Below, piece after piece: positions 1 through 6,695 of a stretch of DNA of 17,401 nt. This DNA comes from Desulfobacterales bacterium. Its GTDB lineage: Bacteria > Desulfobacterota > Desulfobacteria > Desulfobacterales > 4be13. The translations under genes were made by a program, and so were the position numbers. The notes beneath the pieces are model-generated. The model had not been told where the DNA came from, ran no database searches, and saw nothing but the letters and a program-made list of their open reading frames with translations. Position 1 is the first letter of the stretch; the number at the start of each line of letters is the position of its first letter. The stretch lies in the NCBI GenBank assembly GCA_029940115.1, contig JAOZRQ010000035.1, positions 2,588 to 19,988 on the forward strand, written 5' to 3'.

Positions 1-30
1 GATAGCTGGCTTCAGCCTGCTTGAGCTTTC

Positions 31-54
31 AGCCTCGGAATTGATTCCGAGGCT
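31..54. repeat. Perfect 10-bp hairpin
   Basis: AGCCTCGGAA (31-40) and TTCCGAGGCT (45-54) are exact reverse complements around a 4-nt loop. No T-run follows the stem on the + strand and none directly follows it on the - strand, so it does not have the form of an intrinsic terminator, although it could close the transcript of a gene to the left of the window. The rest of 1-88 holds nothing I recognise. Confidence 0.6.
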
Positions 55-88
55 TAAAAACCCATGCAACAAAAATAAGGAGGACGTT

Positions 89-342
89 ATGAAAAGCAGA
101 AGAATGAGCTTCATTATCTATCTTGTATTGGCAGGTGTCTCCCTGTCCGCCCCGGGGACAACTTGGGCAGCGTCTCTCCCTCACCCTGCCGGACGGAGGC
201 CCGGGTCAAAGCGTGACAGCCAATTTCGGCTTCGGGGACGCCGAGGGAGTCGCCTCGTTCAGCCATGTGGGAGGGAGAGTTAAATTTGAGCGGATATGAA
301 GGAGATATCCTGATCAGGGAAGACGGCGGGTATTGTCGGTAA
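89..342 (+). pseudogene. Frameshifted small secreted protein gene
   Basis: A strong ribosome-binding site, AAGGAGG at 77-83, sits 5 nt before ATG 89. The first codons give a typical Sec signal peptide: a basic start (MKSRR), a hydrophobic core (FIIYLVLAGVSLSA) and a plausible cleavage after TTWA, about residue 27. After that this frame becomes arginine- and proline-rich with poor codon choice and stops at 283. From about 165 the next frame instead reads a well-formed stretch with high GC at third positions (LSLTLPDGGPGQSVTANFGF, then GDAEGVASFSHVGG) up to a stop at 297-299. A third frame continues from about 283 (GYEGDILIREDGGYCR) to a stop at 340-342. The simplest reading is one exported protein of about 80 residues broken by one or two frameshifts near 165 and 290. 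I do not recognise the family. Sequencing error is an alternative to true decay. Confidence 0.5.
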
Positions 343-360
343 CGTATCCCCAAGATGACT

Positions 361-466
361 ATTAATATTCGATGATCAAGTTTTTCGATGTCATTCCTGC
401 GAAAGCAGGAATGACATGGCTTTTGCCGAAATCGCCCCAGAAAACTTGATCATCGAGTAATATTAA
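361..466. repeat. Inverted-repeat element with nested dRS3-like hairpin
   Basis: The ends at 361-384 and 441-466 are near-perfect reverse complements (shared core CGATGATCAAGTTTT / AAAACTTGATCATCG, flanked by TTAATATT / AATATTAA; the right arm has 2 extra bases). Inside, 390-415 is a perfect stem, GTCATTCCTGC / GCAGGAATGAC, around a GAAA loop. That inner hairpin is the same type as the array at the right end of the window. It resembles a small non-autonomous palindromic element into which a dRS3-like repeat was inserted. No coding potential. Confidence 0.65.
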
Positions 467-606
467 CTGCTTCTAACGGATTTTGTGGTCAGCCACCGGC
501 GAGCGGCGACGAGCCACGCACCAACAATCGGCCATAACCGGCCGCTCACCGCCGACCGCTCGCCGCAGAACCAGAAACAAACGAGCAAGCAACTGGGAGA
601 AAAACA

Positions 607-3180
607 ATGATCGCTTTTTCATTAAACGGCCAACACACGGAATTTGCAGGCGATGAAAAGACTTCACTGTTGAATTTCCTGCGCGAAGAAAAGGGATTGA
701 CATCCGTCAAGGACGGCTGTTCGGGGCAGGCTTCCTGCGGTGCCTGCCTGATCGAGATGGACGGAAAGCCCGCCTTGGCATGCTCCACCCCCATGAAACG
801 GGCGGCCGGCAAGGAGGTGGTCACCATCGAGGGGTTCCCGGAAGATGTGCGCCGCACCCTGGGCCGGGCATTCGTGGCCAAGGGTGCCGTGCAGTGCGGC
901 TACTGCACACCCGGCATCCTCTCCCGCGCCAAGATGCTCTTGGAGAGCAATCCGAATCCGAGCCGTGAGGATGTGATCAAGGCATTGAAGGCGAATGTCT
1001 GCCGCTGCACCGGCTATGTCAAGATTGTTGACGGCATCCTCTTGGCTGCCCAGGCCCTGCGGGAAAACCAGGAAATCGACTGGGAAGTCAACACCGGCAT
1101 CGGCTATTCATATCCAAAATACGAGGGGTATGAAAAGGCGCTCGGGATCAGCCCCTTTATTACTGACATGAAGTTTGAAGGCATGCTATGCGGGGTACTG
1201 AAGTTCAGCGAGCACCCAAGAGCAAACGTATCAAAAATAGATGTTTCAGCCGCAGAACAGTTGCCCGGCGTGATCCGCGTCTTCACCGCCAAAGACATAC
1301 CGGGTGAGCGACACCAAGGCATCATCGTCAAGGACTGGCCCACGTTTGTCGCCCAAGGCGAAGAGACCCGTTGCATCAGCGATGTGATTGCCGGTGTGGT
1401 CGCGGAAAATGAGGAAATCGCCCGCCAAGGTGTGGAACGGATTCAGGTGGATTACGACGTTTTGGACCCCTTGACCGAAATGACAGCCGCGGCAGACAGC
1501 CCCATACACATCCATGAGAACGGCAACCTCCTCAAGGAGACCGCCATCCGCCGGGGCGAACCCGTGGATCGGGTGTTTGCCCGATCAGCCTTTATGGTGG
1601 AAGGGGTCTTTGAAACGCCCTTTGTGGAACATGCCTTCTTGGAGACCGAGGCGAGCATTGCACAGCCCGACGGGAAGGGGGGCTTGACCGTCTGGTCCCA
1701 AAGCCAGGGCATATTCAAGGACCGCATGCAGATCGCATCCCTCTTGGATCTGCCCGAGGAGAAGATTGACGTGGTTCAGGTTTCGACCGGCGGCGGCTTT
1801 GGCGGTAAGGAGGACCTCACCGTTCAGCATCATGCCGCACTTTGCAGCATGGCGTTGCAACGGCCGGTCAAGGTGCGTCTCAATCGTGGCGAGTCCATTC
1901 GTATGCACCCCAAACGGCACCGCATGAAGATGAGCTACAAACTGGCCTGTGATGAAAAGGGCCGCCTCACCGCACTCCGGGCCCGGATTGTGGGTGACAC
2001 CGGGGCCTACGCATCGGTGGGCGGTGAGGTGGTGGCCCGAACAGGGACCCATGCCGCGGGGGCCTATCACATACCTGACGTGGACGTGGTGGCCAGTGCT
2101 TACTACACCAATAATCCCCCTGCCGGCGCGTTTCGCGGATTCGGTGTCAATCAATCCAACTTCGCCATGGAAAGCATGGTTGACGAACTCTGCATCCAAG
2201 GCGGCTTTGACCGCTGGCAGTTCCGCTATGACAACGCGCTCACCACCGGGCGGATGACCACGACTGGTCACGTCCTTGGCGAGGGAATCGGCCTGCGCCA
2301 GTGTCTCGAAGCCGTCAAGGATGCCTTCAGCCAAGCCAAGTGCGCTGGCCTGGCTTGCGCCATCAAGAATTGCGGCCTCGGAAACGGGTTGGAGGAGGTG
2401 AGCGACACCCGGCTCATCATCACGGGACCCGATCGGATCGAACTCTGTCACGGCTGGACCGAAATGGGCCAAGGCATCCACACGGTGGCCCGCCAAGTCC
2501 TCTGCGAGGTGTTGGGCTTGGACGGCTCGGTTACGATTGATGTCAAAAGCTCTACCGGTGCGGGCACCATGGGCGGAGTGACCACCGCCAGCCGGGGCAC
2601 CGTGTTGATGGGCAATTCGATCATCGCGGCCGCTCAAAAACTCAAAGCCGATCTCAAAGGCCGCACCTTGGCGGATTTGGTGGGAAAAGAGTATTTCGCC
2701 CGCTATGTGGTGGACTGGACCACCAGCCATGACGTGGAAGGAGAGATCATCAGCCACTTTTCTTATGGCTTTGCCGTCAATCTGGCCATACTGGAAGAAG
2801 AGACAGGCCGCCTTGAAAAGATATATGCGGCCCATGACGGGGGCAGGATCATCAACCCGACGCTCTTCGATGGCCAGATCGAAGGCGGCGTGGTCATGGG
2901 AATGGGATACGCGCTCAGTGAAAGGCTGCCCCTTAAAGACGGGCGTCTCACCTCGGACCGCATGTCCAAACTGAGGCTGCCCAAGGCCAAAGACGTCCCC
3001 GATATTGAGGTGATCGGTGTGGAGTGCCTTGATCCCATGGGACCTTTCGGTGCCAAAGGCGTCGGTGAAATCGGCACGATTCCGACCGCACCGGCCATCG
3101 CCAATGCCTATTGCCAATACGACGGCCAGCGTCGCTACGAGTTGCCCCTGTCGCCATTGGCCGAAAGGAGAGTTCCATGA
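607..3180 (+). CDS. Molybdenum hydroxylase, selenium-dependent xanthine dehydrogenase type (2Fe-2S + molybdopterin, no FAD domain)
   Basis: 857-residue enzyme of the xanthine dehydrogenase family, expected to hydroxylate purines or related N-heterocycles in the cytoplasm. Residues 1-75 are a plant-type 2Fe-2S ferredoxin domain with C38, C44, C47 and C59. Residues about 80-155 are the second 2Fe-2S domain (QCGYCTPG, then CRCTGY). From about 165 to the end follow the molybdopterin domains: GGGFGGKED, GAFRGFG (substrate/cofactor arginine) and AKGVGEIGTIP near the C-terminus with the probable catalytic glutamate at about residue 821. The FAD domain of classical XDH is absent, so electrons must leave to a separate partner. 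This fused two-part layout and the ssnA gene directly after it match the putative selenium-dependent molybdenum hydroxylases; there the selenium is in a labile cofactor, so no in-frame UGA is expected and none is seen. GGGAG at 595-599, 7 nt before ATG 607, supports the start. The first Cys spacing (five residues between C38 and C44) is one longer than in typical XDH. Substrate is inferred. Confidence 0.88.
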   Translation: MIAFSLNGQHTEFAGDEKTSLLNFLREEKGLTSVKDGCSGQASCGACLIEMDGKPALACSTPMKRAAGKEVVTIEGFPEDVRRTLGRAFVAKGAVQCGYCTPGILSRAKMLLESNPNPSREDVIKALKANVCRCTGYVKIVDGILLAAQALRENQEIDWEVNTGIGYSYPKYEGYEKALGISPFITDMKFEGMLCGVLKFSEHPRANVSKIDVSAAEQLPGVIRVFTAKDIPGERHQGIIVKDWPTFVAQGEETRCISDVIAGVVAENEEIARQGVERIQVDYDVLDPLTEMTAAADSPIHIHENGNLLKETAIRRGEPVDRVFARSAFMVEGVFETPFVEHAFLETEASIAQPDGKGGLTVWSQSQGIFKDRMQIASLLDLPEEKIDVVQVSTGGGFGGKEDLTVQHHAALCSMALQRPVKVRLNRGESIRMHPKRHRMKMSYKLACDEKGRLTALRARIVGDTGAYASVGGEVVARTGTHAAGAYHIPDVDVVASAYYTNNPPAGAFRGFGVNQSNFAMESMVDELCIQGGFDRWQFRYDNALTTGRMTTTGHVLGEGIGLRQCLEAVKDAFSQAKCAGLACAIKNCGLGNGLEEVSDTRLIITGPDRIELCHGWTEMGQGIHTVARQVLCEVLGLDGSVTIDVKSSTGAGTMGGVTTASRGTVLMGNSIIAAAQKLKADLKGRTLADLVGKEYFARYVVDWTTSHDVEGEIISHFSYGFAVNLAILEEETGRLEKIYAAHDGGRIINPTLFDGQIEGGVVMGMGYALSERLPLKDGRLTSDRMSKLRLPKAKDVPDIEVIGVECLDPMGPFGAKGVGEIGTIPTAPAIANAYCQYDGQRRYELPLSPLAERRVP

Positions 3181-4463
3181 GTTTATACCTGAAAGACGCA
3201 ACATTTCTGGATTGGCAAAGCCTTGAGATCAAACAGACCCATCTGACTGTGGAGGAAGGGCTCCAAAACGGCATCTCCTTCTTGGCGACCCTGCCGTCAG
3301 AAGATGCGCTGGCTTTGGAAGATCGCGTGATGGACTGTGCGGGCAAGCTGGTGACGAAATCCTTCGGCTGCGGGCACCATCACATCTACTCCACGCTGGC
3401 GAGAGGCATGCCTGCCCCGCGGAAGATACCGACCCATTTCACCGAGATACTCCAATACGTCTGGTGGCATATAGACAAACGCCTTGATCTAAAGATGATT
3501 GAGGCGAGCGCCTTGGCTTCCGCCATCTGTTGCGCGAAGAGTGGCGTGACATTTGTCATTGATCATCACGCCTCGCCCATGGCAGTCAAAGGTGCCTTGG
3601 AGACCATTGCCAAGGCCTTCGACCGGGTGGGGGTCGCCCATATGCTCTGCTACGAGCTCTCCGACCGGGACGGTGAAGGCCCCCGGGAGGAGGGGCTGGC
3701 CGAGACCGACCGTTTTTTGGCCGCAGGGCATCAGGGTCATGTGGGATTGCACGCCTCCTTTACCGTGGGTGATGAACTCCTGAAGCGCGCTGTCGCACTG
3801 GCGAGAAAACACGACACCGGCCTGCACATACACGTTGCCGAGGCCTTGGCCGACCAAGAGGATGCCTTGGCCAAGTATGGCAAGCGGGTGGTGGAGCGTC
3901 TGCATGACGCCGGCGCGCTCGAACTGAGCCAATCAATCCTCGCCCACTGCATCCACCTCTCGGATCGGGAAAAGGAACTGCTGCGGGAATCCGGTGTCTG
4001 GGTGGTTCAGAACGTGGAAAGCAACCAGAACAACAATGTGGGCGTGGCCAGCTATCTTCCTGTCACCGACAACGTGATGTTGGGTACCGACGGCATGCAC
4101 AGCGACATGCTACGCAGCGCCAAGGCCGCGTTCCTGTCCGGTCAGGCCACCGAAGGGATTGATTTCAACGGGATTTACCAGCGATTCCGCAACATACACC
4201 GCTATGCCGATGGATTCGGCTTCCGCGGGGATGGAGAGAACAATCTGGTGATTCTTGACTATGATTCTCCCACCCCTGTGACCTCGGACAACTTCTTAGG
4301 GCATTTCGTCTATGGCCTTGATGCCCGCCATGTGGAGACGGTCATCTGCCAAGGCAAGGTGATCGTAGAAGACCGCAAGATGACCCAAGTGGATGAGGGC
4401 GAAGTGCTGGCCTTTGCGGGGGAAATGGGAAAGAGGCTTTGGGACTTGATGCTTGATACTTGA
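3177..4463 (+). CDS. ssnA: SsnA-type amidohydrolase (selenium metabolism-associated)
   Basis: 428-residue metal-dependent amidohydrolase, close to the usual length of about 440 for SsnA. Its TIM-barrel ligands are visible: HxH in GHHHIYS (residues 67-69), HIHVAE, AHCIHL, and the aspartate in GTDGMHSD. Cytosine deaminase/chlorohydrolase-like enzymes share this layout; SsnA itself is linked by gene context to selenium-dependent molybdenum hydroxylases, and its exact reaction is not settled. The start overlaps the stop of the upstream hydroxylase (ATGA, 3177-3180) and is preceded by AAAGGAGA at 3165-3172, so the two are translationally coupled. An upstream in-frame ATG at 3111 lies inside the hydroxylase gene and is not needed. 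The last six codons and the TGA are made of ACTTGAT-like heptamers that continue into the intergenic region, so the C-terminus (LMLDT) may have been rewritten by the repeat. Confidence 0.88.
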   Translation: MSLYLKDATFLDWQSLEIKQTHLTVEEGLQNGISFLATLPSEDALALEDRVMDCAGKLVTKSFGCGHHHIYSTLARGMPAPRKIPTHFTEILQYVWWHIDKRLDLKMIEASALASAICCAKSGVTFVIDHHASPMAVKGALETIAKAFDRVGVAHMLCYELSDRDGEGPREEGLAETDRFLAAGHQGHVGLHASFTVGDELLKRAVALARKHDTGLHIHVAEALADQEDALAKYGKRVVERLHDAGALELSQSILAHCIHLSDREKELLRESGVWVVQNVESNQNNNVGVASYLPVTDNVMLGTDGMHSDMLRSAKAAFLSGQATEGIDFNGIYQRFRNIHRYADGFGFRGDGENNLVILDYDSPTPVTSDNFLGHFVYGLDARHVETVICQGKVIVEDRKMTQVDEGEVLAFAGEMGKRLWDLMLDT

Positions 4464-4497
4464 CACTTGATACTTGAACGTGAACGTGAACTTGAAC
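4444..4497 (+). repeat. ACTTGAT heptamer / CGTGAA hexamer array over the ssnA stop
   Basis: Five 7-nt units (ACTTGAT, GCTTGAT, ACTTGAC, ACTTGAT, ACTTGAA) run from 4444 to 4478 and are followed by three 6-nt units (CGTGAA, CGTGAA, CTTGAA). The stop codon of ssnA (4461-4463) is inside the third unit. The opposite orientation (GTTCAC units) appears at 5128-5157 before the next gene. Confidence 0.75.
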
Positions 4498-4502
4498 ATT
4501 CC

Positions 4503-4674
4503 TATACCTAAATTGAGCGATTCTTTGACCTGAACATGACTCTGATCCTGCAATGTCGGGGCCTCGGCGATTTCCGACCTTTCACCCATTGGGTGAGAGG
4601 CGCAAGATGGGCGAGGCCCCGAATGTCAGGCCATCAGCCAGTTTTGCTGAAAAGAATCGCTCAATTTGGGTATA
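4503..4674. repeat. 172-bp palindromic element
   Basis: The outer 24 nt (4503-4526) and the last 24 nt (4651-4674) are reverse complements with a single mismatch (core AAATTGAGCGATTCTTT). A second perfect pair lies inside (TCGGGGCCTCG at 4556-4566 with CGAGGCCCCGA at 4612-4622), and the centre holds CACCCATTGGGTG within a longer stem. The whole segment could fold as one long interrupted hairpin. This is the architecture of a miniature inverted-repeat element; no transposase is encoded. Confidence 0.7.
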
Positions 4675-4687
4675 TATAAGTTGGGGA

Positions 4688-5098
4688 GTCCCGGAGGGAC
4701 TGCTGAAAATAGCCCGGCAATTCCCCCGGCAATGAATTGCCGGGCTATTCTCACAAGTCCCTACGGGACAATGAAAGACCGATTCCCCCAACTTGTGAAT
4801 GCGCCCGGTTCTGACCCCCTGCGGGACTGGACAAATTGTGCATGTCCGATCCCGGCAATGAATTGCCGGGCTATTCTCACAAGTCCCTACGGGACAATGA
4901 AAGACCGATTCCCCCAACTTGTGAATGCGCCCGGTTCTGACCCCCTGCGGGACTGGACAAATTGTGCATGTCCGATCCCGGCAATGAATTGCCGGGCTAT
5001 TCTCACAAGTCCCTACGGGACGATGGAAGACCGATTCCGACCCCGGCAATGAATTGCCGGGCTATTCTCACAAGTCCCTACGGGAGACAATGAAAGGG
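4688..5098. repeat. REP-like repeat block with 126-bp tandem copies
   Basis: A hairpin CCCGGCAAT-GA-ATTGCCGGG starts at 4725, 4851, 4977 and 5042. Units 4725-4850 and 4851-4976 appear identical over 126 bp; the third is cut to 65 bp and slightly diverged, and the fourth is partial. Each hairpin is followed by a second small stem, GTCCC-TAC-GGGAC. At 4688-4722 a copy of the same motif lies in inverted orientation, so the left edge forms a REP/BIME-like head-to-head pair. Because 126 is divisible by 3, open frames persist through the block on both strands, but these are repeat artefacts. Confidence 0.8.
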
Positions 5099-5127
5099 CC
5101 ATTCTCCTAACTTGTAAATACGCCTCT

Positions 5128-5157
5128 GTTTACGTTCAGGTTCACGTTCACGTTCAC
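5128..5157 (+). repeat. GTTCAC hexamer array before hydA
   Basis: Five consecutive hexamers: GTTTAC, GTTCAG and three GTTCAC. The orientation is opposite to the TGAAC-type units after ssnA at 4479-4497, so the two arrays bracket the 740-bp intergenic region as a loose inverted pair. Confidence 0.75.
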
Positions 5158-5202
5158 GGAAAAAGGATACACTATTTATTTATTTGGAGATCTGATTGAC
5201 TT

Positions 5203-6603
5203 ATGAATGACACGCTGATTAAAAACGGTCTGATGGTTACCGCGAGTGAGACCTTTCGGGGAGATATCCTGATTTCCAAGGGGGTTATCGTCCGGATTGG
5301 CTCTGCCTTGGATCACCCTGATGTCGAGGTGATTGATGCTGAGGGCCGCTATGTGCTCCCTGGCGGGGTGGATGTTCACACCCATTTGAACCTCACCGCG
5401 GGCGGCGTCAAGGTCGGTGACGGCTTTTTTGAAGGCACGGCCGCGGCTGCCTTTGGTGGCACCACATGTGTTGTGGAACATCCCGGGTTCGGCCCTGAAG
5501 GCTGTTCGCTGGGGCATCAGATAGACGCTTATTTGAAGGAAGCCGATGGACAGGCGGTAACAGACTATGGGTTGCATGCTGTTTTCCAGCATGTAACCGA
5601 AAGTGTTCTTGACGATCTGGCGGATCTGGTCCAACAGGGGGTCTCCAGCGCCAAGGTCTATCTGACCTATGACGGACAATTGGACGACCATCAGATTTTA
5701 AAGGTGTTGAACCGTACCGGTCGTATGGGTGTTTTGACCACGTTCCACGCTGAAAATGATGCCATCATCGGATTCCTGCGCGGCAAATATCAGGCCCAGG
5801 GCCAGCTCAAACCGATATATCACGCCCTCAGTCGCCCCGATTATTGTGAAGCCGAAGCCATTCAGCGTATCCTCCGTCTGGCTCAGGCCGCGGGCGACGC
5901 GCGTGTTTACATTGTGCATCTCTCAACAGCTTCAGGACTTGAAGCCATCGCGTCGGCGAGAAGCAAAGGCCAACAGGTGTATGCCGAGGTTTGCCCCCAG
6001 CATCTGTTGCTGGATGATTCCTGCTACGAGGAGCCGAACCATGGCGGATTGAAATACATTATGGCTCCGCCGCTTCGCAAACAAGCGGATTGCGAAGCCC
6101 TTTGGCAGGGTCTTTCAGACGGCACCGTTGATGTGGTGGCCACCGACCACTGTTCCTTCAACTTCGCAGACAAGCTGGCGTTGGGAAAAAAGGATTTCAG
6201 CAAATGCCCTGGGGGAATTCCCGGCGTGGAAACCCGGGTGCCGCTCATGTTCTCCGAAGGCGTTCTGAAAGGACGCCTATCCCTCAACCGGTTCGTGGAC
6301 TTGGTCGCCACCGCGCCTGCCAAGATCATGGGGCTTTATCCCCGAAAGGGGACGCTGATGCCGGGGGGCGACGCGGACGTAGTCATCTTCGACCCTGACA
6401 AGGAAAAGACGATTACCCCGGAGACTCTCCGCCACAATGCCGATTATTCCCCTTATGAGGGGATGCGGGTACGGGGGTGGCCGGTGCTCACCATGGTGCG
6501 CGGCCAAGTGGTGATGCAAGAAGATCGGATCATAGCCGGAAAGGGGCTGGGCAAGTATGTTAAGCGTAAACTGAAACCGAGAGAGCAAATACAGCAAGAA
6601 TAA
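5203..6603 (+). CDS. hydA: D-hydantoinase / dihydropyrimidinase
   Basis: 466-residue cyclic amidohydrolase that opens hydantoin or dihydropyrimidine rings. All ligands of the binuclear metal centre are visible: HxH in GGVDVHTHLNL (H59, H61), the lysine that is carboxylated in the family (K151 in AKVYLTYDG), H182 in TTFHAEND, H239 in YIVHLSTASG and D315 in VATDHCSF. Length and the C-terminal GKYVKR segment are normal for the family. ATG 5203 has a GGAG at 5186-5189, a rather long 13-nt spacing. In enterobacteria a phenylhydantoinase gene sits in the same cluster as ssnA and the selenium-linked hydroxylase, so co-occurrence here suggests one purine/hydantoin degradation set. The 740-bp repeat-filled gap from ssnA may mean a separate promoter. 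Family membership is secure; substrate and stereospecificity are not. Confidence 0.9.
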   Translation: MNDTLIKNGLMVTASETFRGDILISKGVIVRIGSALDHPDVEVIDAEGRYVLPGGVDVHTHLNLTAGGVKVGDGFFEGTAAAAFGGTTCVVEHPGFGPEGCSLGHQIDAYLKEADGQAVTDYGLHAVFQHVTESVLDDLADLVQQGVSSAKVYLTYDGQLDDHQILKVLNRTGRMGVLTTFHAENDAIIGFLRGKYQAQGQLKPIYHALSRPDYCEAEAIQRILRLAQAAGDARVYIVHLSTASGLEAIASARSKGQQVYAEVCPQHLLLDDSCYEEPNHGGLKYIMAPPLRKQADCEALWQGLSDGTVDVVATDHCSFNFADKLALGKKDFSKCPGGIPGVETRVPLMFSEGVLKGRLSLNRFVDLVATAPAKIMGLYPRKGTLMPGGDADVVIFDPDKEKTITPETLRHNADYSPYEGMRVRGWPVLTMVRGQVVMQEDRIIAGKGLGKYVKRKLKPREQIQQE

Positions 6604-6657
6604 CAGCAAATATAACGCCTCTGGGCAAGTATGTTAAGCGTCAACTGAAACCGAGAG
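6547..6657 (+). repeat. Direct duplication of the hydA 3' end
   Basis: The 37-nt segment 6547-6583 inside the end of hydA (encoding LGKYVKRKLKPR) recurs at 6621-6657 with one mismatch, an offset of 74 bp. The second copy is downstream of the hydA stop and lies in the reading frame of the following kinase gene. Confidence 0.8.
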
Positions 6658-6659
6658 CC

Positions 6660-6686
6660 CAAGACCCAGAACCGAGCACCCAGAAT
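6660..6686 (+). repeat. Short CCCAGAA-type heptamer array
   Basis: About four 7-nt units (CCAAGAC-like, CCAGAAC, CGAGCAC, CCAGAAT) directly precede the ribosome-binding site of the kinase gene. The array is small and degenerate but has the same period as the larger heptamer arrays elsewhere in the window. Confidence 0.45.
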
Positions 6687-6695
6687 GGAGATGAC

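Noticed and set aside
31..60. Intrinsic terminator
   Set aside because: The hairpin is perfect, but it is followed by TAAAAA on the + strand and by GAAAG on the - strand, not by a T-run.
1585..3204. 539-codon open frame on the - strand
   Set aside because: It lies antisense to the molybdenum hydroxylase, whose domains and catalytic motifs are clear. Long antisense frames are common opposite GC-rich genes; no family is recognisable in it.
4582..5052. Open frames of 128-155 codons on both strands
   Set aside because: They run through the 126-bp tandem units, whose length is divisible by 3, so they stay open by chance and encode internally repeated peptides.
4725..5098. Possible CRISPR array
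   Set aside because: The copies are directly adjacent 126-bp units with no unique spacers, and the motif is a REP-like hairpin; no cas genes are present.
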